A program made the position numbers and the translations under genes. Below the pieces are notes generated by a model, which saw only the letters and a program-made list of their open reading frames with translations, did no database searches and was not told the origin of the DNA. Below, piece after piece: positions 1 to 8,744 of a stretch of 64,000 bases of DNA. The DNA comes from an uncultured Fodinibius sp. (lineage in GTDB: Bacteria; Bacteroidota; Rhodothermia; Balneolales; Balneolaceae): positions 248,001 through 312,000 of the forward strand of contig CAJXMW010000002.1 in NCBI GenBank assembly GCA_913056235.1, in the 5' to 3' direction. Each line of letters begins with the position of its first letter. The stretch's first letter is position 1.

Positions 1-41
1 GCATAGATTTTTAAGACTGGAAAACTTTATGACTAAGCTAC

Positions 42-73
42 AAAGGAGGTCTCATTAGAGGCCTCCTTTTTTT
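42..73 (+). terminator. Rho-independent terminator of an upstream plus-strand gene
   Basis: A 12-bp stem (42-53 with 58-69, one G-T pair) with a 4-base loop is followed at once by a run of T (66-74). The T-run lies on the plus strand, so it most likely ends a gene left of the window. Bases 74-187 show nothing else. Confidence 0.75.
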
Positions 74-187
74 TATTCTGTTTGGAATGCTAATGGTTAA
101 ATAACGTCAGAAATTGGAGGGTATTTGCGATGACCCAATGATTCATCGCCAGGTTAATTATTCTGGATCAATAAGCTTGTTGGAAGC

Positions 188-1498
188 TTACCGCTTGGTT
201 ACCCGATTGACTTTCAGGATGCGATCAAAGTTTTGGTCGGGATCCTCGAAATAGATGAAGGTTAAATACTCCTGCTCAGACGATAAAAAACCCTGATCGA
301 GGGAAAGGTCGTCGATAGTGTTGTTGGTAGCCAGAACGTACTTATAGGCGTATTGGCCCTGCTTTACAAATGTTCTTCCTTTCCACATGCCCGCTTCGGC
401 ACTATAATTCATCTTGTTGAGATTGTTGACCATCCAGTTGTTAAAATGACCCACGATGTAGATGTTGGCTGAGGACGGGATCGAGTTTTCTGTTTCAAAG
501 GAAAATTCGACTTCAGCGTACTCACTGCCGCGATCATCAAGCGGAATACCTAGGTTGACAGCTCCAAAAAGGCGGGGATTGGTATCCAGTTTTTGAACGT
601 CGCGGCGCAGGATTATCCGTGGAGGCGTAATCCCGGACTGATATTCCAGGATTTGTTTTCCGTCTACATCAAAACTGCGCACATCCAAAAGTTTAAACTC
701 GTAATTGCCAACAAAGGCATTGGCACGCTGTAAGTGACCATTCAGTTTGCCAGGCGATATCGTATCGAGGAATCCTGCTTCCCGCATACGTCCCCAGAAC
801 TGATTCTGTACAAACGATATTGAAAGATCGAACTGCGGATATTCTACAAACTGTGGATAACGGTAGGTTGTAAATGGTTGTGCAAGCGGCCGGCCGTCAT
901 CGCGCTTGGCATACAGCATTTCGATGCGCGTTTCGATATTGCCTTCATCTTCGGTAATAAAAAAAGGCGTTGAAAAGAGGAGTTTACCGCCGTCGTAAGA
1001 ATAGATTTCGAGCAGATAGTTTCCACTTACGACCGGCCGAAGCTGATCGTTGGGGAATTCATACTCTATGTGTTGGTAAGAGGGTCGGTTCGTAAAACTG
1101 GATTTCGAATTTTGGATATAGGTTTGAAAAAAACTGTCGAGGTAGGTCGATGGCCCAATGCTACTTTTCTGCCATTGTTGATTGCGGTGTGAGACCTCAA
1201 CTCGAAATTGTTTGCTCTGTTCCCCCAGATAATCGAAAGAGAGTACAAGATGTTCTCCAGACTTTAAACTAAGGACAGGAGCACGTCCGGGTTGTCCCTT
1301 GGGATGCAACTGAATGCTTTGAATACTGCTGGGAGGGGCTTTCTGCTGGGGCAGGGCAAAGGTACCGCTAAAATTCCCAGCTGAATTGTTTGGCATCTGC
1401 TGGTTGCCATTTTGGCTGGAAGAGGCACAACCCCATCCCCATAATATGAACAGCATTGCTGCAAATATGTTAAAGCTCGTACGTGCCTTTGAATACAA
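188..1498 (-). CDS. DUF5103 lipoprotein, type IX secretion system plug protein
   Basis: Protein of about 436 residues matching the DUF5103 family, whose members bind the periplasmic or open side of the SprA/Sov translocon as the 'plug' of T9SS. Visible: a hydrophobic N-terminus ending in a lipobox-like LWGWGC, then beta-rich sequence with family motifs such as VVSGNYLLEIY, YPQFVEYPQFDLSI and YIVGHFNNW. It is last in the operon ccmB-holB-dapF-plug. The start is uncertain. An ATG at 1558 would overlap dapF by 89 bases. I prefer the TTG at 1498, which has AAGGA about 10 bases upstream and gives a compact lipoprotein signal (MYSKAR followed by a hydrophobic stretch), with a 29-base overlap. The sprA gene at 16648 supports the T9SS role. 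The family call rests on motif memory, not a search. Confidence 0.85.
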   Translation of the reverse strand: MYSKARTSFNIFAAMLFILWGWGCASSSQNGNQQMPNNSAGNFSGTFALPQQKAPPSSIQSIQLHPKGQPGRAPVLSLKSGEHLVLSFDYLGEQSKQFRVEVSHRNQQWQKSSIGPSTYLDSFFQTYIQNSKSSFTNRPSYQHIEYEFPNDQLRPVVSGNYLLEIYSYDGGKLLFSTPFFITEDEGNIETRIEMLYAKRDDGRPLAQPFTTYRYPQFVEYPQFDLSISFVQNQFWGRMREAGFLDTISPGKLNGHLQRANAFVGNYEFKLLDVRSFDVDGKQILEYQSGITPPRIILRRDVQKLDTNPRLFGAVNLGIPLDDRGSEYAEVEFSFETENSIPSSANIYIVGHFNNWMVNNLNKMNYSAEAGMWKGRTFVKQGQYAYKYVLATNNTIDDLSLDQGFLSSEQEYLTFIYFEDPDQNFDRILKVNRVTKR

Positions 1499-2306
1499 AA
1501 TGGGCAGGTCCTTCAAGTTTAATATTTGTGAAATATTGATCTGAGGCATCATAATCAAAATAAACAGTAAGTTTGCCGCCCTTGGTTTTCACCGTAAACT
1601 TGTTTTGCTCAGGTTTGTTTTCCTGTATGTGATGCCAGATCAACGCCGAGGCGATAGCTCCGGTACCGCAAGCGAGCGTAAGGTCTTCAACACCACGCTC
1701 GTAAGTTTGTAGCTTTAATGTCGATTCATCTATCCCACAGATGAAGTTAACGTTTGTGCCTTTTGGCTGAAATTTGGAATGGTGTCGCAGTAACCGGCCT
1801 TCTTCCCTCAGATGTTTTTCATCGTCGAGCAATTCTTCACAAACAGTGGTTACAATGTGTTCGGTACCGGTGTGGATAGCATATAATTTTTGCTTGTCAA
1901 CAGTCAGTTCATGAGCAACAGTCTCCATCGGAAACGAAATGCACACATGCTTGGAGTCTCGTACTTCGGCCTCATAAAGCTGGTTATGAACATTGAAGTA
2001 GTGATGGGAATCAAACCCAAGGGAATCAGCAAATAGAGCGATGCAACGTGCTCCATTGCCGCACATCCCAGCATCACTGCCGTCCGCATTGCGGTAAAAC
2101 ATAGTGTAATTGGCTTTTTCTTTCTCAGGCGGTAGAAGTGCCATGATACCATCCGAACCTACGCCGAATTTGCGGTCACAAATTTCAGGGGCTAGTTCAA
2201 TAATTTCTTTTTTGCTAAGCATTTGAGACCGGTTATCAAGCACGACGAAGTCGTTGCCGGCGCCCTGCATTTTGGTGAAAGATATGGAGTGGGAGTGTTT
2301 AGTCAT
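1470..2306 (-). CDS. dapF: Diaminopimelate epimerase
   Basis: 278 residues, normal for DapF, which interconverts LL- and meso-diaminopimelate in the lysine and peptidoglycan pathways using two catalytic cysteines. Both are visible: Cys82 in MCGNGARC and Cys213 in ACGTGAIAS. The N-terminal signature GAGNDFVVLD is at residues 15-24. The start codon overlaps the stop of the upstream delta-prime gene by one base (TAATG), which suggests translational coupling. The 3' end overlaps the start of the plug gene. Cytosolic. Confidence 0.96.
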   Translation of the reverse strand: MTKHSHSISFTKMQGAGNDFVVLDNRSQMLSKKEIIELAPEICDRKFGVGSDGIMALLPPEKEKANYTMFYRNADGSDAGMCGNGARCIALFADSLGFDSHHYFNVHNQLYEAEVRDSKHVCISFPMETVAHELTVDKQKLYAIHTGTEHIVTTVCEELLDDEKHLREEGRLLRHHSKFQPKGTNVNFICGIDESTLKLQTYERGVEDLTLACGTGAIASALIWHHIQENKPEQNKFTVKTKGGKLTVYFDYDASDQYFTNIKLEGPAHFVFKGTYEL

Positions 2307-3508
2307 TATTCAGAAAAAGCGGGTAAATGTTTCCATGAATCTTCCTGTGAAATAACGGGATCTTGGTCGCGCATCAGGCTGGAAAAACGAAGTGCTAAGG
2401 CTGTAAAAATAAGCTTTGGCTGTACATTGCGATAGATCATCGGCTTGCACTCATTAACCTGTTCAATCATCTCTTCCAGGCGGGCATCGCTCAGCGTTTC
2501 ACAAAACTTTTGAATCACTTCCAGTTGGTCAGCATTGGTTATTAATTCTTTTTTTTGCGTTGATCGATACACGAGCAGATCGCGCAAAAACACTTCCATC
2601 ACGTTGAGTACGGCAATTTGTCCTTCCAAGTTCTGTTCGCTCTGCCAGTCTTGGGCCGTCTCGGTTATGTTGACGGCATCCTGCACGTAGGCATAGCGCA
2701 GGTATTCAATGATTTTTTGCCGCGTTTTCTTGAGCGTGCCCACATCAAAAAAGCGGGTCATGGCATAATTTCCGCCGGATACTCTTGCCAGGTACGAGGC
2801 ATCGTCCTCGGGTAGTCCATCCTGCTGAATGAGTGCCTGCTCGATCTGCTTGGTCTTGAGAGGAGAGAGCTGAATATGCTGACATCGCGATATAATTGTC
2901 GGCAGCAGGGCCTCGGTGTGATCCGTCGTCAATAAGAACATCAGGTCTTCGGAGGGTTCTTCCAGCAGTTTGAGAAATGCATTGGCTGCTTCTTTTTTCA
3001 TGCTTTCGATGCCGGTCATGATGACCACCGTTTTTCGTCCCTCGTTGGGTTTCAAGTAGGCCGTGGGACGAATTTCCTCCCGAAAATAGTCAATGGGGTA
3101 AAAAGCCCGTTTGTTCTTGGTACTTTCTTCATTAGTCAGGGAGGGACGAAGACTGAAATCCACAATTTCATAGGGATCATCGCGCAACAGCTCAAGACGA
3201 TTGCGCAGCTCTTCGACGGATACGCTGGTTGGTACAGGCAAAAATACGTGAATGTCGGGATGTGTGAACCAAGATGATTTTTTGGAAAAGGCTTGGTTCC
3301 CGAGATCTGTCAGATGGTCAACACCATTAATAAGTTCAGCAAAGGCCAGCGCAAAAGCAGTTTTGCCGATACCCGGTGGGCCCGAAAAAAGGTAGGAGTG
3401 ACTGATACGTCCGGAGTGGACGATACGTTCAATTTGTTCCTTGGCAAACTGTTGACCTACCAGGCGACGGTCACCGAAGTTGAATGTCAGGTTTTCGTAG
3501 TCAGTCAT
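2306..3508 (-). CDS. holB: DNA polymerase III delta-prime subunit (clamp loader AAA+)
   Basis: 400 residues. AAA+ ATPase-fold protein of the replicative clamp loader. Visible: Walker A GPPGIGKT (residues 43-50), a region containing KKEAANAFLKLLEEPSE, and the SRC motif of sensor/arginine-finger subunits (ISRCQHIQ). The zinc-binding cysteines of the E. coli-type module are absent: the stretch after the Walker A helix has none, a variation seen in Bacteroidota-type proteins. The C-terminal helical collar domain follows. The gene lies 6 bases after ccmB and overlaps dapF by one base. It could also be annotated as a DnaX-like ATPase, but its length and position in the family favour delta-prime. 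Confidence 0.85.
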   Translation of the reverse strand: MTDYENLTFNFGDRRLVGQQFAKEQIERIVHSGRISHSYLFSGPPGIGKTAFALAFAELINGVDHLTDLGNQAFSKKSSWFTHPDIHVFLPVPTSVSVEELRNRLELLRDDPYEIVDFSLRPSLTNEESTKNKRAFYPIDYFREEIRPTAYLKPNEGRKTVVIMTGIESMKKEAANAFLKLLEEPSEDLMFLLTTDHTEALLPTIISRCQHIQLSPLKTKQIEQALIQQDGLPEDDASYLARVSGGNYAMTRFFDVGTLKKTRQKIIEYLRYAYVQDAVNITETAQDWQSEQNLEGQIAVLNVMEVFLRDLLVYRSTQKKELITNADQLEVIQKFCETLSDARLEEMIEQVNECKPMIYRNVQPKLIFTALALRFSSLMRDQDPVISQEDSWKHLPAFSE

Positions 3509-3514
3509 GAGTTG

Positions 3515-4183
3515 TTAGTCTTCCCAAATATAGTCAAAAAGTAAAATGCCCGCGGTTATGGTGACCCCCGCGTATCCGAATAAAGCCCAAAAGTCGTTCA
3601 GGTAGTTTTCGGTAAATCCTTCGATCAGCGCCGCTTTGGTTGTTCGCACAAGAATCAGGATCAGCGGAAACAGCAGAGGAATGCTAAGCACCGAGAAGAT
3701 AGCTCCTTTGCGATCTGCCTGCGAAACAATGGCGCCAAGCATTGTTGATACCCCTGAAAGCCCGGCGGTACCGAGGATTAACACGAGCACGAATGCCAGT
3801 CCATCAGCAATGGGCATGCCCAGCAGAAAAATATAGATCAAGAAGGTGGCCACATTGACCGACAATGTAAACAGGTAGTTGTAGCACAGCTTTCCAATAA
3901 AAATTTCACTGGCATTGCCGTGTAAGCGCATCAGATCAAACGTTTTGCGGTCGGTCTCGGCCACAAAGGAGCGCGACAGACTGCTGAGGGCGGCAAACAG
4001 AATCACAATCCACACAAGTGCGCTCTTGGGCGTAGGTGGCAGGCGCTCAGCTTCAAGGGCAAATAAAATCAATAGCAAAGAGGCACCTACGAACGCCAGC
4101 ACGGTGTTGATGGCGTATCGTGAGCGAAGCTCCGATTGCAGGTCCTTCGTAAGTACAGCTGATATGCCATGTAAAAAATTCAT
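3515..4183 (-). CDS. ccmB: Heme exporter protein CcmB
   Basis: 222 residues with about six hydrophobic segments. CcmB is the membrane part of the CcmAB ABC complex, which works with CcmC and CcmE in moving heme for cytochrome c maturation. The family pattern is visible: an N-terminal cytosolic helix with KDLQSELRSRYA, then RSFVAETDRKTFDLMRL after the second segment, a feature of CcmB. It is the first gene of the minus-strand operon. No ccmA, ccmC or ccmE is within view, so the maturation genes are probably split. Inner membrane. Confidence 0.9.
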   Translation of the reverse strand: MNFLHGISAVLTKDLQSELRSRYAINTVLAFVGASLLLILFALEAERLPPTPKSALVWIVILFAALSSLSRSFVAETDRKTFDLMRLHGNASEIFIGKLCYNYLFTLSVNVATFLIYIFLLGMPIADGLAFVLVLILGTAGLSGVSTMLGAIVSQADRKGAIFSVLSIPLLFPLILILVRTTKAALIEGFTENYLNDFWALFGYAGVTITAGILLFDYIWED

Positions 4184-4273
4184 CAGCCAAGTTTACAAAA
4201 AATGTCGCGATTTTTTAAGCCTAAGGTTTATTTAAGTGCCAAAATTAGCACGAATATTGATGTTGTAAATAAG

Positions 4274-4305
4274 TTGTAACAGACGTGTTACGATGAGTAT
4301 ATTTG
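4274..4305 (+). promoter_or_regulatory. Candidate ptsN-like promoter with an internal palindrome
   Basis: TATATTTG (4298-4305) matches the Bacteroidota -7 element TAnnTTTG and lies 36 bases before the chosen ATG. A TTG at 4274-4276 could be the -33 element. Between them lies a perfect palindrome, GTAACA-GACG-TGTTAC (4276-4291), the classical position for a repressor site. Sequence-only inference. Confidence 0.45.
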
Positions 4306-4341
4306 ACCTGCAATGAAAAAAGTAATTTTAGTTTTATCCGC

Positions 4342-4812
4342 ATGAATATTTTCAGCTTGTTGAATCCGCAAACTGTTCTGCCCAACCTGGAAGCCAGCGA
4401 TAAAGCGGAGGTGCTGGATAAATTAGTTTCATCGCTTGAAGGAAAAGTATCCAATGGGGAGCTGGAAAAAATTCGTAATGCCGTTTTTGAGCGTGAGAAA
4501 ATAATGTCAACGGGTGTTGGCAAAGGGTTGGCTATTCCGCATGGCAAGGCGGCCGGCATTGAACAAACCTATGCGGCTTTTGCCATGCTCAAGAACCCGG
4601 TGGATTACGAGGCTATTGATGATGAGCCGGTGAATATGGTTTTCTTGCTGGTAGGTCCCCAGGCAAGTAATAGTCTTCATATCAAAATGTTAAGTCGCAT
4701 TTCGCGGTTGATGAATAACAGTGAATTCCGGAGTCGGTTGCAAAAATGTGATACTGCCGAAGAAATTATTGAACAATTTAAGGATCAGGAGCATGTTTCG
4801 TTTAGTGGCTGA
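4342..4812 (+). CDS. PTS IIA-like (PtsN/EIIA-fructose family) protein
   Basis: 156 residues from ATG 4342, which fits the family. EIIA domains of this type carry a phosphorylatable histidine; it is visible as His67 in GLAIPHGK, preceded by the typical REKIMSTGVGKG. No other PTS component is nearby, so a regulatory role like nitrogen-PTS EIIA is more likely than sugar uptake; this is inference. A longer reading from ATG 4303 adds 13 residues that do not look like the family, so I chose the internal ATG. It overlaps the next gene by 20 bases and is two genes upstream of a sigma-54 activator. Confidence 0.85.
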   Translation: MNIFSLLNPQTVLPNLEASDKAEVLDKLVSSLEGKVSNGELEKIRNAVFEREKIMSTGVGKGLAIPHGKAAGIEQTYAAFAMLKNPVDYEAIDDEPVNMVFLLVGPQASNSLHIKMLSRISRLMNNSEFRSRLQKCDTAEEIIEQFKDQEHVSFSG

Positions 4813-6316
4813 GCAGGCCTCGCGATTGCCCAAGTCGGTCGGTATAGCTATTTTTAGGATTAGGCAACGGGCCGTTTTTTTCTTTGTCCTCTCGTTCTTT
4901 TTTCTGTCTTTTCCATTGTGGCTGCTAGCCCAATCACCTTCCTCGTCCAAAATTCATCAAATTATTACACAAAGCCGTGCCGATAACGCTTTTTGGTCGG
5001 TAACTGCACGTGATACTACGGGCACGGTTCTTAGTGCATATCAATCTAAAAAGCAGGTACGTCCCGCCTCAAACTTAAAACTGCTAACCTCCGCGGCGAT
5101 CCTCGATGAACTTGGTTCCGACTACAAATACTCCACAAAGTTATATGGCTGGGGACAGCAGCGTGGTAATACCTGGCATGGTGATATCCTGATTCGTGGT
5201 AGCGGCGACCCGTCGATAAGCGGAGAATTTTACCATGAAGATCGCTTTCATGTTTTCAATAAGTTTTTTGATGCTTTGTACTCGCGCGGCATTCGCAAAA
5301 TTGATGGAAACCTAATTGGTAATGATGCCTTTTTTGATCAGCAACCGTATCCGGAAGGATGGAGCTGGCAAGATCTGTCGTTTTATTATGGAGTTGAAAT
5401 TAACGCGCTCTCCTTCAACAATAATGCCGTAGATCTTACCGTCTATGCCAATGGTGATGTGGGAGATACTCCTGAAATTCAGTGGTTCCCTTTTGATACC
5501 GACTACGTGAACTTTGTCAATGAACAGGTCATCACGCCACGCGGGACAGAGTATGACGAATTTTATCGCCGACTACTGGGTACAAATACTATTCTGTTGC
5601 GCAGCAAACTTCCCAAGGGATATGTTGAAAAGGAGTCACTGTCGATAAAAAATGCTTCTATGTATTTCCTGGATACGTTTAAGAAGTACTTAGAAGATGG
5701 CGGTATTTCGGTAACCGGACGTATTATCGAAGACAGTCAGTCGATGGACTGGTCGCAGGAGCAATACAGTGTGATGGCTGAGCATGAATCAGTGTCCCTT
5801 GCTGAACTACTCAAGCAGGTGAACAAGGACAGCAATAACTTTTACACCGAGATGCTGTTGAAGACCATGGCGGCTGAGCATTTTGATGCTGCCGGCAGTA
5901 CGGAGCTCGGCATAAGTCTGGTTAAAGATTTTGCCGCTTCGATGAAGATGGATACGACGAAGGTGGAGCTGGTGGATGGATCAGGGATGGCGCCATCTAC
6001 GTTATTAACGACCAGTGATTTGAGCCAAATGCTGGTAGAGATGAGGCATCATCCGCAATTCAAAACGTATAAAAACAGTTTGTCTGTGGCCGGTGTGGAT
6101 GGGTCACTGGAACATCGATTTGACAGTAGATTGCGAAAGAAAATGTATGGCAAAACGGGTTACGTTTCGAGTGTTCGCTCGCTGAGTGGGTATCTTGAAA
6201 CCGCTTCGGGACAGACGTTGGCTGTTTCGGTTGCAGCCAACAATTATACCGGCAAAACTTCCTATATTGATTACGTTCAGGAAAAAATCATCAAAACATT
6301 GTACGAAAATTACTAG
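4793..6316 (+). CDS. dacB: D-alanyl-D-alanine carboxypeptidase/endopeptidase, PBP4 type
   Basis: 507 residues from ATG 4793, chosen because CAGGAG lies just before it and the product starts with a plausible signal peptide (basic residues, a long Phe/Leu core ending in LLAQS). Peptidase family S13: cuts D-Ala-D-Ala and DD-cross-links in the periplasm. Catalytic motifs visible: SNLK (Ser93, Lys96), the SxN motif SNN in KDSNNFYTEM, and KTG in YGKTGYVSS near the C-terminus. A large insert sits between SxxK and SxN, as in PBP4. An upstream ATG at 4721 lies inside the previous gene and adds residues unlike a signal peptide. Confidence 0.93.
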   Translation: MFRLVAEQASRLPKSVGIAIFRIRQRAVFFFVLSFFFLSFPLWLLAQSPSSSKIHQIITQSRADNAFWSVTARDTTGTVLSAYQSKKQVRPASNLKLLTSAAILDELGSDYKYSTKLYGWGQQRGNTWHGDILIRGSGDPSISGEFYHEDRFHVFNKFFDALYSRGIRKIDGNLIGNDAFFDQQPYPEGWSWQDLSFYYGVEINALSFNNNAVDLTVYANGDVGDTPEIQWFPFDTDYVNFVNEQVITPRGTEYDEFYRRLLGTNTILLRSKLPKGYVEKESLSIKNASMYFLDTFKKYLEDGGISVTGRIIEDSQSMDWSQEQYSVMAEHESVSLAELLKQVNKDSNNFYTEMLLKTMAAEHFDAAGSTELGISLVKDFAASMKMDTTKVELVDGSGMAPSTLLTTSDLSQMLVEMRHHPQFKTYKNSLSVAGVDGSLEHRFDSRLRKKMYGKTGYVSSVRSLSGYLETASGQTLAVSVAANNYTGKTSYIDYVQEKIIKTLYENY

Positions 6317-6322
6317 CAACTG

Positions 6323-7696
6323 ATGTCGAACAGCAAACCCACAATCATGGTAACGGATGATGAACAAAGCATCCGTAATTCACTTCGGGATATTTTAGAG
6401 TTCGAAGATTACGAAGTGATCGAAGCCGATAGTGGCAGCGAGGTTTTTGATCAGCTGGACGACAATTCCGTGGACTTAATGCTGCTCGATATCAAGATGA
6501 AGGGCATGGACGGGATGGAAATCCTTACAAAACTTAAGGATGATGATTACCGGTTTCCCGTAATTATGATTTCTGGGCATGGCAATATTGAAATTGCCGT
6601 TGAAGCGACCAAGAAAGGGGCCTTTGACTTTATTGAAAAACCACCAGACTTGAATCGCCTGCTGGTGAGCGTGCGTAATGCCCTAGATCAGCATCGACTG
6701 ACCGAGGAAAACAAAAATATTAAGTCGCGGTTGCCCAAGGTTCCTGAGATTATTGGAAACAGTGAGGGAATCAAGAAAATTAAGAAGACGATAGATAAGG
6801 TGGCCCAGACGCAATCGCGGGTAATGGTGACTGGCGAAAACGGCACAGGTAAAGAGCTTGTCGCTCGCTGGATCCATGAGAAGAGCAATCGCAGCAGTGG
6901 TCCTTTTGTGGATGTAAATTGTGCAGCTATCCCCGCTGATTTGCTTGAGAGTGAGCTTTTTGGCCATGAAAAAGGATCTTTTACAGGGGCTAGCAGTCAA
7001 CGCATTGGTAAGTTTGAGCAGGCCAATGATGGTACGCTCTTCCTTGATGAGGTCGGTGATATGAGTCCCGATGCCCAGGCCAAAGTACTGCGCGCCTTGC
7101 AGGAAAATTCGATCGTCCGTGTGGGCGGAACCAAGAAAATTTCGGTGGATGTGCGCGTGGTTTCGGCAACGAATAAAGATCTGCTGGATGAGATTGAAAC
7201 CGGTGGTTTTCGAGAGGATTTGTATCATCGTCTCAATGTGATCCCTATACATGTGCCGCCTCTGCGAAAACGACGCGAGGATATCCCACTGTTGGCCAAA
7301 GATTGGCTGGAGCAGTTGGCCCAGAAAGACATCATGTTTTCGGGAATTTCATTTACCGACGATGCACTGGAAGAGCTTAAGAAACAGCAGTGGTCTGGTA
7401 ACGTGCGAGAGCTGCAAAATGCCATTGAACGGCTCGGATTATTGGCCGAGGACTCGGAAATTAGCCGTAAAGACGTCGAAAACCTTACTCTTACCGGTAG
7501 CCGAAATGACGATAAGGTCGGTGGACTGATGGACGAAGCCGACACGTTTCAGCATTTCAAAGAATCAGCAGAACGGTTATTTTTACTCCGCAAGCTCGAA
7601 GAGCACGACTGGAACATCTCCCAGACGGCCGAAGCCATTGATATCCAGCGGAGTCACATGTATAACAAAATGAAGAAGTACAATATCGAGCGCTAA
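6323..7696 (+). CDS. Sigma-54-dependent response regulator (NtrC/AtoC family)
   Basis: 457 residues in three parts. A receiver domain (about 1-120) has acidic residues DDE at 12-14, phospho-acceptor Asp56 in LLDIKM and a late Lys in FIEKPP. An AAA+ domain has Walker A GENGTGKE, the sigma-54 contact loop written GSFTGA instead of GAFTGA, and Walker B TLFLDEVGD. A Fis-type helix-turn-helix ends the protein (NISQTAEAIDIQRSHMYNK). It should activate sigma-54 promoters when phosphorylated. No histidine kinase adjoins it, so it is an orphan here. It begins 6 bases after the PBP4 gene. Possible targets in this window include the site at 55455 (inference). Confidence 0.93.
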   Translation: MSNSKPTIMVTDDEQSIRNSLRDILEFEDYEVIEADSGSEVFDQLDDNSVDLMLLDIKMKGMDGMEILTKLKDDDYRFPVIMISGHGNIEIAVEATKKGAFDFIEKPPDLNRLLVSVRNALDQHRLTEENKNIKSRLPKVPEIIGNSEGIKKIKKTIDKVAQTQSRVMVTGENGTGKELVARWIHEKSNRSSGPFVDVNCAAIPADLLESELFGHEKGSFTGASSQRIGKFEQANDGTLFLDEVGDMSPDAQAKVLRALQENSIVRVGGTKKISVDVRVVSATNKDLLDEIETGGFREDLYHRLNVIPIHVPPLRKRREDIPLLAKDWLEQLAQKDIMFSGISFTDDALEELKKQQWSGNVRELQNAIERLGLLAEDSEISRKDVENLTLTGSRNDDKVGGLMDEADTFQHFKESAERLFLLRKLEEHDWNISQTAEAIDIQRSHMYNKMKKYNIER

Positions 7697-7745
7697 AGGA
7701 ACTTACTACTCATTTCTCAATACTCATTACTCACTATTATAAATC

Positions 7746-8636
7746 ATGTCAGCAAAAATTATTGACGGCAAAAAAGTAGCAAAGCTAACCCGCGAGGAAG
7801 TCCGGCAGGATGTCGAGGACTGGGTCAAAGACGGCAACCGCGCACCCTTTCTGCAGGTAGTGCTGGTAGGTACAAATCCCGCTTCTGATGTGTACGTGGG
7901 CGCCAAAACGAGGGCTTGCAAAGAGGTCGGCATCCAAACGGATACCAAGCGTCTGCCCGATACCATCTCCGCCAAAGAACTCAAATCTACGATTCATAAA
8001 CTAAATAATGATGATTCGGTGGATGGCATTTTGGTGCAGCTTCCCTTGCCAAACCATTTATCTGCCCATGATGTTATCGAGGCGATTGATTACCGTAAGG
8101 ATGTGGATGGTTTTCATCCTATGAACGTCGGTCGTTTGACGGTTGGGGAACCTAGTTTTCGATCGTGCACGCCGGCCGGGATTATGGAGTTATTCAAACA
8201 CTACAGCATCCCTAGCAAAAGCAAACACGCGGTAATTGTTGGTGCCAGCAATATTGTAGGGCGACCTATTTCGATACTCCTCAACAAAGAAGAAGGTGAA
8301 GGCAAGGCCACAACTACCGTCTGCCACAAATATACCAAGGATTTAACCCGGCATACCATTTCTGCTGATATTTTGGTCGTAGCCGCCGGACAGCCAAACC
8401 TTATTAAAGGGGAGATGGTCAAAGAAGGGTGCGTAGTGGTTGACGTGGGCATTAACCGCGTGGCCGACGAGACCAAAGAGAAAGGGTACACCCTGGTGGG
8501 CGACTGTCACTTCGAAAGCGTTAAAGAAAAGGCTAGCTGGATTACGCCAGTGCCCGGAGGCGTCGGCCCCATGACGGTAGCCATGCTTATGAAAAACACC
8601 CTGCTGGCAGCCAAGAAGTCGATCTATCCCGAGTAA
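7746..8636 (+). CDS. folD: Methylenetetrahydrofolate dehydrogenase/cyclohydrolase
   Basis: 296 residues, normal for FolD, the cytosolic bifunctional enzyme that converts 5,10-methylene-THF through methenyl-THF to 10-formyl-THF. Visible: catalytic Tyr50 and Lys54 in YVGAK, the substrate motif VQLPLP, the NADP-binding GASNIVGRP, and the C-terminal signature TPVPGGVGPMTV. A 49-base AT-rich gap separates it from the preceding regulator gene. No strong ribosome site is seen. Confidence 0.97.
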   Translation: MSAKIIDGKKVAKLTREEVRQDVEDWVKDGNRAPFLQVVLVGTNPASDVYVGAKTRACKEVGIQTDTKRLPDTISAKELKSTIHKLNNDDSVDGILVQLPLPNHLSAHDVIEAIDYRKDVDGFHPMNVGRLTVGEPSFRSCTPAGIMELFKHYSIPSKSKHAVIVGASNIVGRPISILLNKEEGEGKATTTVCHKYTKDLTRHTISADILVVAAGQPNLIKGEMVKEGCVVVDVGINRVADETKEKGYTLVGDCHFESVKEKASWITPVPGGVGPMTVAMLMKNTLLAAKKSIYPE

Positions 8637-8693
8637 TTCTCATTCATCTGGCTTCTGAGTTTGAAGCTTGATGAATTATTTCGTTTATAGCTA

Positions 8694-8726
8694 CTCATCA
8701 GACGACAACTCCAGTCGTCAGATGAG
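8694..8726. repeat. 13-bp hairpin between convergent genes
   Basis: Arms 8694-8706 and 8714-8726 pair over 13 positions with one central A-A mismatch and a 7-base loop. There is no T-run, so it is not a standard terminator. It sits between folD and a convergent small gene and could be a dispersed palindromic repeat or a weak bidirectional terminator. Confidence 0.5.
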
Positions 8727-8744
8727 AATTAGCAACCTGATATA

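Noticed and set aside
4303-4341. Longer N-terminus for the PTS IIA-like protein
   Set aside because: The extra 13 residues do not resemble the family, and the ATG at 4303 overlaps the end of the promoter-like octamer.
6683-7252. 189-codon reading frame on the minus strand inside the sigma-54 activator
   Set aside because: It lies wholly antisense to a gene with complete AAA+ motifs and its product has no domain or ribosome site.
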